Of a stretch of DNA of 22,216 nucleotides, positions 12,577-18,302 are shown piece by piece. Made by a program: the position numbers and the translations under genes. Within the stretch, counting starts at the first letter, position 1. Every line of letters begins with the position of its first letter. This DNA is from a virus. The notes beneath the pieces were generated by a model. That model made no database searches. It was not told where the DNA came from and was given only the letters and a program-made list of their open reading frames with translations. The stretch is taken from the IMG/VR virus record IMGVR_UViG_3300018017_000016, positions 1 through 22,216 of that record. One strand, given 5' to 3'.

Positions 12577-13041
12577 ATGAAAAAAGACAAGTCTTTCAAC
12601 AAAAATGCAATCTTAACTGATGATGATAAATCGTGCAATGAATATATGGAAACTTTTGAAGGAAGATATGTTTTAACAAAAATTGAAGAAAACGAAACGG
12701 TAATAAAAGGAAAATGGGGCTTTATAGCTCCTTATGATTTGAAAAATAAAACACTCGGAATATGGACTAATATCAATTTGACAACGAATCGCAGAAATTT
12801 ATTACTTGCACATATTAAGCCTTATATTATATCTGTTTTTCAAGATTGTGATGATTCCTTCGGAGCTAATTTTAATGTGGAAAACTTAGACAATGTTTGC
12901 GCTATAATTAAAGCAAAAATAAAAAAAGAAAAAAAACAACTTACACCAGAACAGCTTCAAGTATTGCGCGAACGTATGAATATTGCTAGAGCAAGCAGAA
13001 TAATTAAACAAAAAAACGCCCCGCGTAGCCAAGCTTGTTAG
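12577..13041 (+). CDS. Uncharacterised 154-residue protein with its own promoter
   Basis: MKKDKSFNKNAILTDDD... No family is recognised. The middle (GKWGFIAPYDLKNKTLGIWT) looks beta-rich. The C-terminal ~55 residues are a basic helix-turn-helix-like segment (KKEKKQLTPEQLQVLRERMN and ARASRIIKQK), where the TPEQ-x-LRERM motif suggests a DNA-contacting or coiled helix. It is expressed alone from a near-consensus promoter and ends before a convergent minus-strand cluster, so it may be a regulator or delayed-early protein. Confidence 0.65.
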   Translation: MKKDKSFNKNAILTDDDKSCNEYMETFEGRYVLTKIEENETVIKGKWGFIAPYDLKNKTLGIWTNINLTTNRRNLLLAHIKPYIISVFQDCDDSFGANFNVENLDNVCAIIKAKIKKEKKQLTPEQLQVLRERMNIARASRIIKQKNAPRSQAC

Positions 13042-13126
13042 AATGCGTAATTTGCCTAAACTACGTGGGACAGTGTTAATTGAATTAACAAATCAATTAT
13101 AACTTATAAAGTCTAATTTACAATAA

Positions 13127-13432
13127 TTATTTTCCTCCATCTGATTCAGTACATGGCTCAGATGAAGCTGATACTGAAGATAATACCATAGAAGCTACAT
13201 TCAACGAAAACCCTACTACTGCCGATGTAATGCCCCAAACCCTTAAATTTACGAGTGGCGCATCTGCTCCGGTTGCAGTAGCGGGAGCATTGACATGTAA
13301 TGCTTGACCAAGCGCACCCATAGAAGTACCGATTGCTACACATATAGAAGAGGCTGTAGCCAAAGCTGTTTTTACACACATTCCTCCACCGCTCACTTCA
13401 GAAACTTCTGAACAAGTTAAATTTTGTAACAT
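13127..13432 (-). CDS. Double-glycine leader peptide, hydrophobic bacteriocin-like
   Basis: 101 residues starting MLQNLTCSEVSEVSGG, a leader very similar to that at 4635 ([12 protein letters not shown]). The mature part is Ala/Gly/Ser/Val-rich with two hydrophobic segments (TALATASSICVAIGTSMGALG, in which GTSMG is a GxxxG helix-packing motif, and WGITSAVVGFSLNVASMVL) and two outer cysteines. This is typical of class II bacteriocins or other C39-exported peptides. CGGAGA supplies the ribosome site. It is the last gene of a minus-strand cluster; no immunity gene is recognisable. Confidence 0.75.
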   Translation of the reverse strand: MLQNLTCSEVSEVSGGGMCVKTALATASSICVAIGTSMGALGQALHVNAPATATGADAPLVNLRVWGITSAVVGFSLNVASMVLSSVSASSEPCTESDGGK

Positions 13433-13477
13433 GATTTTATTCTCCGATAATTGAAAAATAAATTATATCACATTTTG

Positions 13478-13629
13478 ATTGTCAACTTTATTAAAAAACA
13501 AAAGTCGACAATCTTTTTTTGTGCTCATGCGCAAGTACAAACCATTGTCGACTTTCTAATGACTCGACAGTCGACAATTAAAATACGCCCAAAGTTGTCC
13601 ACAGAATTTGTGAGTAACTCTGTGGATAG
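13478..13629. repeat. GTCGAC inverted repeats and DnaA-box-like sites
   Basis: ATTGTCAACTTT (13478-13489), AAAGTCGACAAT (13501-13512), ATTGTCGACTTT (13544-13555) and AGTCGACAAT (13569-13578) are four copies of one site in alternating orientation. They are followed by TTGTCCACA (13595-13603) and, inverted, CTATCCACA (13621-13629), each one base from the DnaA box TTATCCACA. No credible gene occupies 13433-13689. The region could be an origin, a resolution site or a multi-operator. Confidence 0.5.
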
Positions 13630-13689
13630 ATTTTTTCTAGTCATGCTTGATGTGGGCAAAGTTAGATTGAGCAGAAAAAATACAATTAA

Positions 13690-13812
13690 TTAATCGTTAA
13701 GAAGTGAATATAAAAAAAGAAGTAAATATAAAAAACAAACCACACCAAATATTGGGAACGTGCAACCTACCGCTGCGCCAATTATTAAAGCCAACAAATA
13801 TATTATCATCAT
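13690..13812 (-). CDS. 40-residue hydrophobic membrane protein
   Basis: MMIIYLLALIIGAAVGCTFP... is hydrophobic from end to end and would form one long helix or a hairpin with a central Gly/Cys/Pro turn, ending YSLLND. A good ribosome site (AGGGGAATATAAA) precedes two adjacent ATG codons. It follows the coiled-coil gene at 13831 in the same direction. AVGC could be read as a weak lipobox, but there is no basic N-region. Confidence 0.55.
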   Translation of the reverse strand: MMIIYLLALIIGAAVGCTFPIFGVVCFLYLLLFLYSLLND

Positions 13813-13830
13813 TTTATATTCCCCTCATTA

Positions 13831-14043
13831 TTAATTTGTATTAAATAGTTCTTGTTGAATTTTCAATAATTGGTTTTGAAATAGTATTATATTGGTTTCT
13901 TCCAACTGTATCTTTCTTCTTAATTCTTGTATTTCGCTTTTTGTTTTAGCTATTTGGCAGTTGCCTTCTTTAATGTCGGCTTCTATTTCCATGGCTCGAT
14001 CGTGTAAGTCTTCTCTATACACCTGCGTTTGTTCGTTGCTCAT
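13831..14043 (-). CDS. Small coiled-coil protein
   Basis: 70 residues, almost entirely heptad-like helix (EIEADIKEGNCQIAKTKSEI, then LRRKIQLEETNIILFQNQLL), no membrane segment. GAGGA in an AATGAGGA context lies just upstream. Its leader shares an exact 28-base repeat with the gene at 14162. It may be a structural partner of the neighbouring membrane peptides. Confidence 0.65.
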   Translation of the reverse strand: MSNEQTQVYREDLHDRAMEIEADIKEGNCQIAKTKSEIQELRRKIQLEETNIILFQNQLLKIQQELFNTN

Positions 14044-14050
14044 TTCTTAA

Positions 14051-14078
14051 TCCTCATTATTAAGTTGTTGTTGTTTGT
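14051..14078 (-). repeat. 28-bp leader repeat, copy 1
   Basis: This stretch is identical to 14542-14569. On the minus strand it reads from an ACAACAACAAC tract to AATGAGGA and forms the 5' leader and ribosome site of the 13831 coiled-coil gene. The 14085-14160 gap beside it contains only a start-less 27-codon frame. Confidence 0.7.
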
Positions 14079-14161
14079 GAAATGTTAATACCAGTTTAAT
14101 TCTTTATCCTCATCAGCATGAAGCCAATATGCGTCGCCATATTTTTCTTTCAATTTCTCTT

Positions 14162-14533
14162 TTATTTTAGTGTATCATGCACGCCGTAGCAATACGCAGA
14201 TATTTGTAATAGTTGTGCTCTCGCTTCTATCGGGTTAGTAATTGCTACATCTCTTAACCAAGAGAAATACGAAGGCCGGTAAGTCAAATATACCAAGACC
14301 ATTGCACAGTTACCTAATGAATTAAGCATCGGTATTAAGGGATGATCTACGTTTAATGTTCCGATTGTTTTGCTCAGGTCTTCAGCAAACGTTTTGCTTT
14401 CTAAAGATTCAAGGTTTATTATTTTTGCAATAAGAGCGTCGGCATAAACATTGTGATATGTTCTGTTCGCAAACACATTTGTCTGTATTAATATTAAAGA
14501 AAGTAACGCGCCAATTAATATTTTTGTTTTCAT
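14162..14533 (-). CDS. Exported protein with signal peptide
   Basis: 123 residues. The signal peptide MKTKILIGALLSLILIQTNV-FA is followed by a helical mature domain with three cysteine or tyrosine-rich patches (NCAMVLVYLTYRPSYFSW, AYCYGVHDTLK) and two cysteines that could pair. I chose the second ATG, since GAGGA in ATGAGGAAAC is its ribosome site and lies within the longer frame. No family is recognised. A periplasmic protein in this position might be an immunity or superinfection-exclusion factor; that is inference. Confidence 0.65.
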   Translation of the reverse strand: MKTKILIGALLSLILIQTNVFANRTYHNVYADALIAKIINLESLESKTFAEDLSKTIGTLNVDHPLIPMLNSLGNCAMVLVYLTYRPSYFSWLRDVAITNPIEARAQLLQISAYCYGVHDTLK

Positions 14534-14541
14534 TTTTTGTT

Positions 14542-14569
14542 TCCTCATTATTAAGTTGTTGTTGTTTGT
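14542..14569 (-). repeat. 28-bp leader repeat, copy 2
   Basis: Second exact copy of the leader repeat at 14051-14078, here just upstream of the exported-protein gene. Both copies place AATGAGGA at the same distance from the start codon region. Confidence 0.7.
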
Positions 14570-14663
14570 AATGTCGTTTGTTCTTCATTACACTAATGAC
14601 TATAGCACATAATTTAAATAAAACAGATTTATTTAAAAATAAATTTAATATCCCAAAAAACAC

Positions 14664-14691
14664 TTGCAGGCTCAGGCATTTAGAGTAAAAT
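14664..14691 (+). promoter_or_regulatory. Promoter for the late/packaging genes, with palindrome
   Basis: TTGCAG (14664-14669), 16 bases, TAAAAT (14686-14691). It is followed by the perfect palindrome GCTAATATTAGC (14700-14711), which would overlap the transcription start and may be an operator. It precedes the His-rich gene at 14734. Confidence 0.5.
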
Positions 14692-14733
14692 TTAATATCG
14701 CTAATATTAGCAATTACACATCGGAGCATTACA

Positions 14734-14892
14734 ATGGAACACAAAATAGAAAAACATGATCACCATGTGCCAGAGCATCATCAAAAGCACATGGATCACA
14801 ATACGCCGGCTCATCATAAAGCGCATAAGCATGTAGGTTCTTCACATCATAAAACACATGAACACGCTATGGGTAAAAGTCATAAAAAGTAA
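14734..14892 (+). CDS. Histidine-rich 52-residue protein
   Basis: MEHKIEKHDHHVPEHHQKHM... contains 17 histidines in 52 residues, plus many lysines and no long hydrophobic segment. Such sequences bind nickel, zinc or copper or act as pH-sensitive linkers. A GGAG ribosome site lies nine bases upstream. The HMDH tetrapeptide also occurs in the histidine-rich C-terminus of the portal protein (18303-20453), suggesting a shared role in the capsid vertex. Function is otherwise unknown. Confidence 0.65.
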   Translation: MEHKIEKHDHHVPEHHQKHMDHNTPAHHKAHKHVGSSHHKTHEHAMGKSHKK

Positions 14893-14907
14893 TGTGTTTT
14901 GGTATAA

Positions 14908-14931
14908 AGCCCGATGCTTGCGTGTCGGGCT
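14908..14931 (+). terminator. Hairpin terminator after the His-rich gene
   Basis: AGCCCGA and TCGGGCT form a seven-pair stem with a ten-base loop, followed by AATTATT. The T-run is poor, so it may only attenuate transcription into the next gene. Confidence 0.45.
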
Positions 14932-14950
14932 AATTATTAGGAACATAATA

Positions 14951-15136
14951 ATGTTACAACTAAATAATGTAGAGATTGGCAAGATTGCTGGTGGTGATTC
15001 TGTCTGCAAGTGTTTTCCTAACAAAGATGAAGCGATGGTAGTAGTAAATGAAGATGCTTGTTATTTTCTGTGTTGTGGAGATTACACTTCGTTAGGATAT
15101 TTTTTTGAAGACAAAGTGGAATATTGTCGTGATTAG
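14951..15136 (+). CDS. Double-glycine leader, six-cysteine peptide
   Basis: 61 residues. The leader MLQLNNVEIGKIAGG is followed by a 46-residue acidic core with cysteines as C-K-C ... C-YFL-CC ... 16 residues ... C. The spacing and the aromatic/acidic pattern before the last cysteine (GYFFEDKVEYC) match the peptide at 20671 (AYQWKDEIDQQC). Three disulphides are possible. AGGA lies upstream of the ATG. It is the only peptide of this set on the plus strand, directly before terS, so it may be expressed with packaging genes. Function is unknown; secreted toxin or signal is inferred. Confidence 0.7.
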   Translation: MLQLNNVEIGKIAGGDSVCKCFPNKDEAMVVVNEDACYFLCCGDYTSLGYFFEDKVEYCRD

Positions 15137-15145
15137 ATAATACCC

Positions 15146-15670
15146 ATGCACAAATGTAAGAATAGATACCTGTCGAAAAAAGATTATGATCCGCTAAATT
15201 CTAAGCAACGTGCATTTTGCGACGCTTATTTAATAAGTGGCGATGAGAAACAAGCAGCATTAGAAGTAGGATATTCACCGAAAGCTGATGGTTGCGGTAG
15301 AATGCTGAAGATGCCAAAGATTGTTAAATATTTAAAGACAAAGAGAAGTATGCTAGACGAGAAACTAGAGAAAGGCTTTAAATGGAAGATCGACCGACTT
15401 ACTAATATAATAGACCGTATATTAGGAGAATCTCCAGACTCTATTGATAAGCAATTTGTTAATTCTGCTATATCTGCTATTGCAGAACACAACAAGATGT
15501 GTGGTCATTATGCTCCATCAACAACAATCCAAGTAAACTTAAATGATGATCCAAGTATTAAACGGCTTAAGGAAGTAACCAATCAAATACTAGAGGAGAA
15601 ACGAAATGCTAGACAGATTGAACAATCCATTGGGAAGACAGACGCAAAGAAAGATGGAAACATTACATAG
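15146..15670 (+). CDS. terS: Terminase small subunit
   Basis: 174 residues. LNSKQRAFCDAYLISGDEKQ followed by AALEVGYSPKADGCGRMLK and PKIVKYL is the DNA-binding N-terminal domain of Terminase_2-type small subunits (LTxKQxxFvxxYLxxxNaxqAAixAGYS). The C-terminal half is helical, for oligomer formation and contact with the large subunit. It selects the packaging site on phage DNA. The next gene starts 65 bases before its end. Confidence 0.85.
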   Translation: MHKCKNRYLSKKDYDPLNSKQRAFCDAYLISGDEKQAALEVGYSPKADGCGRMLKMPKIVKYLKTKRSMLDEKLEKGFKWKIDRLTNIIDRILGESPDSIDKQFVNSAISAIAEHNKMCGHYAPSTTIQVNLNDDPSIKRLKEVTNQILEEKRNARQIEQSIGKTDAKKDGNIT

Positions 15671-15986
15671 AACGTGTTCTTTATGCAGTGGTAGAGGAAT
15701 GGTAAATACTACTAACGGAACAAGCATTAAATGCCCCGTTTGTAGTGATGTGCGATTAACACCACCAGACCTATACAAGTTAGCGGCTGAAGAGATGGCT
15801 AAGGCAAGTGAAGTTATTGTGCCTGATGAATCTATTAAAGTTATTCCAGATGGTGACAAAATGACACCTACTGAAATAGAGCCAACAAGTGCAAATATTG
15901 CACCAGTTAATGACAAAACGTCACGGACTGAAAAGCCATTGGGCCCAAAGATCATACGAAGAAGACCTCGTGCAACGAAGAAATAA
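15606..15986 (+). CDS. Zinc-ribbon protein 1 in the packaging operon
   Basis: 126 residues. CSLCSGRGMVN...IKCPVC (residues about 24-46) is a DnaJ-type C-x2-C-x-G-x-G / C-P-x-C zinc knuckle. The rest is a Pro/Glu/Lys-rich, probably disordered tail ending in RRRPRATKK. GAGGAG seven bases upstream supports the ATG at 15606 despite the overlap with terS; a second ATG at 15654 is possible. The basic tail suggests DNA contact. Position between terS and terL suggests a packaging accessory. Confidence 0.65.
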   Translation: MLDRLNNPLGRQTQRKMETLHRTCSLCSGRGMVNTTNGTSIKCPVCSDVRLTPPDLYKLAAEEMAKASEVIVPDESIKVIPDGDKMTPTEIEPTSANIAPVNDKTSRTEKPLGPKIIRRRPRATKK

Positions 15987-15987
15987 C

Positions 15988-16272
15988 ATGCCATTTCAAA
16001 CATTCCCAGCGTGCTCTATTTGTGAAGGTAGGGGCTTTGTTAATTATCAGAACGTGCTTAAGTTTGATTGTCCAGCGTGTCATTATGAAAGTTGGGATGC
16101 CAAAGATTCAGTACAACTCATAGTTAGCGAACACAATGCAAAGCGTTTAAGAATAGGTTATCCCACGCAAACACCGTATATACCGAAAATATTTTGGAAA
16201 AGGACACAAGAAGAATGGAAAATGAAAACGCAACAGTTGATGAAAGAATCATCAGAGAAACAGCCGAAGTAA
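15988..16272 (+). CDS. Zinc-ribbon protein 2 in the packaging operon
   Basis: 94 residues with CSICEGRGFVNYQNVLKFDC followed by PAC, the same zinc knuckle as the preceding protein (C-x2-C-x-G-R-G...C-P-x-C). The remainder differs, with a conserved-looking YPTQTPYIPKIFWKRTQEEWK segment. The two genes are probably an old tandem duplication of the knuckle. It begins one base after its neighbour ends and overlaps terL by 58 bases. Confidence 0.7.
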   Translation: MPFQTFPACSICEGRGFVNYQNVLKFDCPACHYESWDAKDSVQLIVSEHNAKRLRIGYPTQTPYIPKIFWKRTQEEWKMKTQQLMKESSEKQPK

Positions 16273-17768
16273 AAGCCAGTTTGCTTGATGATCTGCTTTT
16301 GTTTACACAGACATTTTATAAGCTACGTACGGGAAGAGATTTTAAAATAACCTGGCCGATTAGCCGTGAGTCGCATTATCTAGTTATCGGTCGAGCTCTT
16401 GACCGAGTATTCGAAGGTAAATGCACCAATCTATTAATTAATGTTCCACCACGTTATGGCAAGTCATCCTTACTTATTAACTGGGTTGCTTGGTGTATGG
16501 CCAGATATCCTGACAGCAACTTCTTGTATGTTAGTGTTAGCGCAGAGCTAGCAACTAAGGCAACTGCTGAAATTAGGGAGATAATGACAACCCCATATTA
16601 TCGAAACATGTTTCATGTGGAGCTACGCGGTGATTCTCAAGCTAAAGATAACTTCACTACGACAGCTGGCGGTACGGTTTTAGGTTTAGGTTCAGGCGCT
16701 ACAATTGTAGGATCAGGAGCAGGACTTCGCGGCGTAGAGCGCTTTGGCGGAGCAATTGTGCTTGACGATCTAATGAAACCTTCAGAGGCTACTAGTCAGA
16801 CTATTAGAGAGGGCATACAGGATTGGTATTATAATACACTTATCAGTAGGAAAAATGGCGGAGTTAAAACTCCTACGGTTTTCCTTGGTCAGCGACTACA
16901 TGAGTATGATCTAGCCGCTCATTTATTGGCAGAGCCAGAATGGGAGAGTGTAGTTTTAAAGGCAATAGATGATTCTGGTAATGCTCTTTGTCCAGCTTTA
17001 CATACAATACAAGACTTAAGAAGACTGCAGGAACAACAACCTTATGTATTCAATGCGCAATTTCAACAGTCACCAAGCGGAGAAGGTTCTAGCTTGTTCA
17101 AGGCCGAAAATTTCCCAATATTAGATACCGAACCCAATCTATTGATGACGTTTCTAACTGTCGATACTGCTGAGACGATAAAGCAGATAAACGACGCTAC
17201 AGTATTTAGCTTGTGGGGAGTTTACGAGATCATTCATTTTGATAAGCCAACTGGTAGATATGCTTTGCACTGGTTAAACTGCGTGGAGATATTTGTAGAA
17301 CCAAAAGATTTACAAGCTGAGTTCATGCAGTTTTATGCTGCTGCCTGTAAGTTTAAACTACCGTCTTTTGCTGCTATAGAAAAAAAGAGCACTGGTGTAA
17401 CGTTAGTAAGTGTGTTGAGTACAATACAAGGGTTAAACATTATATCAGTAGATCGCACATCAAAATCAGGGTCAAAGACGGATAGGCATTTATCTATGCA
17501 GCAATACATTACTCAAAAATTAATTACCTTTCCTTATGGAGCGCAGCATGTGCGAATGTGTATAGATCATATGACCAAGATAAATGCAGCAGGTACGCAA
17601 AGGCGATCGGATATATGTGATAGTTGCTTTGACGCGGTGCGTATGGTGTATCAAGACAAGACGGCTTTGCATTTTATTGCTAATACTAAAGTAAGCCAAG
17701 AACAATCTAAGAGTATTATGCGCAATCAATTGCTGCAAAACACACAACGCGCAGAAAGGTGGGATTAA
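16215..17768 (+). CDS. terL: Terminase large subunit
   Basis: 517 residues from ATG 16215; a TTG at 16194 would add seven. The ATPase domain has Walker A VPPRYGKSS (about 16443-16470), Walker B GAIVLDDL (about 16750-16770) with the adaptor GLRGVERFGG, and a coupling motif region TVFLGQRLHE. The nuclease domain begins LTVDTAE (first acidic residue), followed by AAIEKKSTG and RTSKSGSKTDRHL. This is the order of TerL of the psiM2/HK97-like group, the motor that cuts concatemers and fills the procapsid. Its end overlaps a minus-strand peptide gene by four bases. Confidence 0.92.
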   Translation: MENENATVDERIIRETAEVKASLLDDLLLFTQTFYKLRTGRDFKITWPISRESHYLVIGRALDRVFEGKCTNLLINVPPRYGKSSLLINWVAWCMARYPDSNFLYVSVSAELATKATAEIREIMTTPYYRNMFHVELRGDSQAKDNFTTTAGGTVLGLGSGATIVGSGAGLRGVERFGGAIVLDDLMKPSEATSQTIREGIQDWYYNTLISRKNGGVKTPTVFLGQRLHEYDLAAHLLAEPEWESVVLKAIDDSGNALCPALHTIQDLRRLQEQQPYVFNAQFQQSPSGEGSSLFKAENFPILDTEPNLLMTFLTVDTAETIKQINDATVFSLWGVYEIIHFDKPTGRYALHWLNCVEIFVEPKDLQAEFMQFYAAACKFKLPSFAAIEKKSTGVTLVSVLSTIQGLNIISVDRTSKSGSKTDRHLSMQQYITQKLITFPYGAQHVRMCIDHMTKINAAGTQRRSDICDSCFDAVRMVYQDKTALHFIANTKVSQEQSKSIMRNQLLQNTQRAERWD

Positions 17769-18004
17769 TTATTAGGCTTCGTTGTATTTTGTGTAAACTC
17801 TTTATACTTTTCTTTTATAAAATATCCAGTTGTTTTGGCTGTAAGAAAACATGTTAATCCGCCTAAAGATATTCCACCGCCGGAAGCGGCTGGAAACATT
17901 TGTTTGCACTTTTCATAAACAACATAATACGAAACCCATTCTATCACGCAGGAGGTGTATCCGCCTGTGACAATGGTTATTTCTTTTTGTGATAGAGATT
18001 TCAC
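17765..18004 (-). CDS. Double-glycine leader peptide inserted between terL and portal
   Basis: 79 residues from a GTG start: MKSLSQKEITIVTGG leader, then a core with hydrophobic/aromatic stretch (CVIEWVSYYVVYEKC), a glycine-rich turn (AASGGGISLGGL), CFLTAKTTGYFI and a basic tail. Three cysteines are in the core. It resembles class II bacteriocins (leader LSxxEIxxVxGG, GxxxG-like turns). The ribosome site is poor (AAAGAG). It lies antisense between two morphogenesis genes, so it must have its own leftward promoter or be read with the 18017 gene. Confidence 0.7.
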   Translation of the reverse strand: MKSLSQKEITIVTGGYTSCVIEWVSYYVVYEKCKQMFPAASGGGISLGGLTCFLTAKTTGYFIKEKYKEFTQNTTKPNN

Positions 18005-18016
18005 AGAGCTCTTTAA

Positions 18017-18169
18017 TTAATTATGGCTTTCTTTTATATCTTCTAGTCTGTTTAGCGTATATAACCAGACGTCTTTATATAATTCAACGATTACCTCTGC
18101 TTGTTGTTCAGTAAATCCAGCTGTTGTTAAGAGTTTGTAATATCTTAAGCCGTCAAATATATGCATCAT
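18017..18169 (-). CDS. Mini DUF1640-like head protein
   Basis: 50 residues (MMHIFDGLRYYKLLTTAGFT...). It matches only the N-terminal head of the DUF1640-like proteins encoded elsewhere here (F-D-x3-Y/F...L-x-x-A-G-(F/Y)-x-x-x-Q-A). It lacks the LATK coiled-coil and the membrane helix. A strong AAGGGGAAAT ribosome site and correct stop argue that it is expressed. It precedes the GG peptide gene by 12 bases, so the two form a small operon. 18170-18302 holds no gene. Confidence 0.6.
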   Translation of the reverse strand: MMHIFDGLRYYKLLTTAGFTEQQAEVIVELYKDVWLYTLNRLEDIKESHN

Positions 18170-18302
18170 ATTTCCCCTTAATCGATGAGTGTGTCATAAC
18201 TCAACCCTAGCATGCTGCCCTAAAAACATCAATTGCAATACCCCAAAAACAGGAGGAGAATAATATTCAACCTTAACACAACCTTAAATCTACAGGTAAC
18301 AT

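Noticed and set aside
13451-13693. 80-codon plus-strand open frame
   Set aside because: It has a TTG start without ribosome site, runs through the GTCGAC inverted repeats and DnaA-box-like sites, and has no protein-like character; probably chance in AT-rich DNA.
14085-14160. Start-less minus-strand frame of about 27 codons (KEKYGDAYWLHADEDKELNWY-like)
   Set aside because: The translation looks protein-like, but there is no ATG, GTG or convincing TTG start and a TGA lies directly upstream; at most a gene remnant.
14409-14744. Longer minus-strand frame overlapping the exported-protein gene
   Set aside because: It is out of frame with a well-formed signal-peptide protein and ends within it; a shadow frame.
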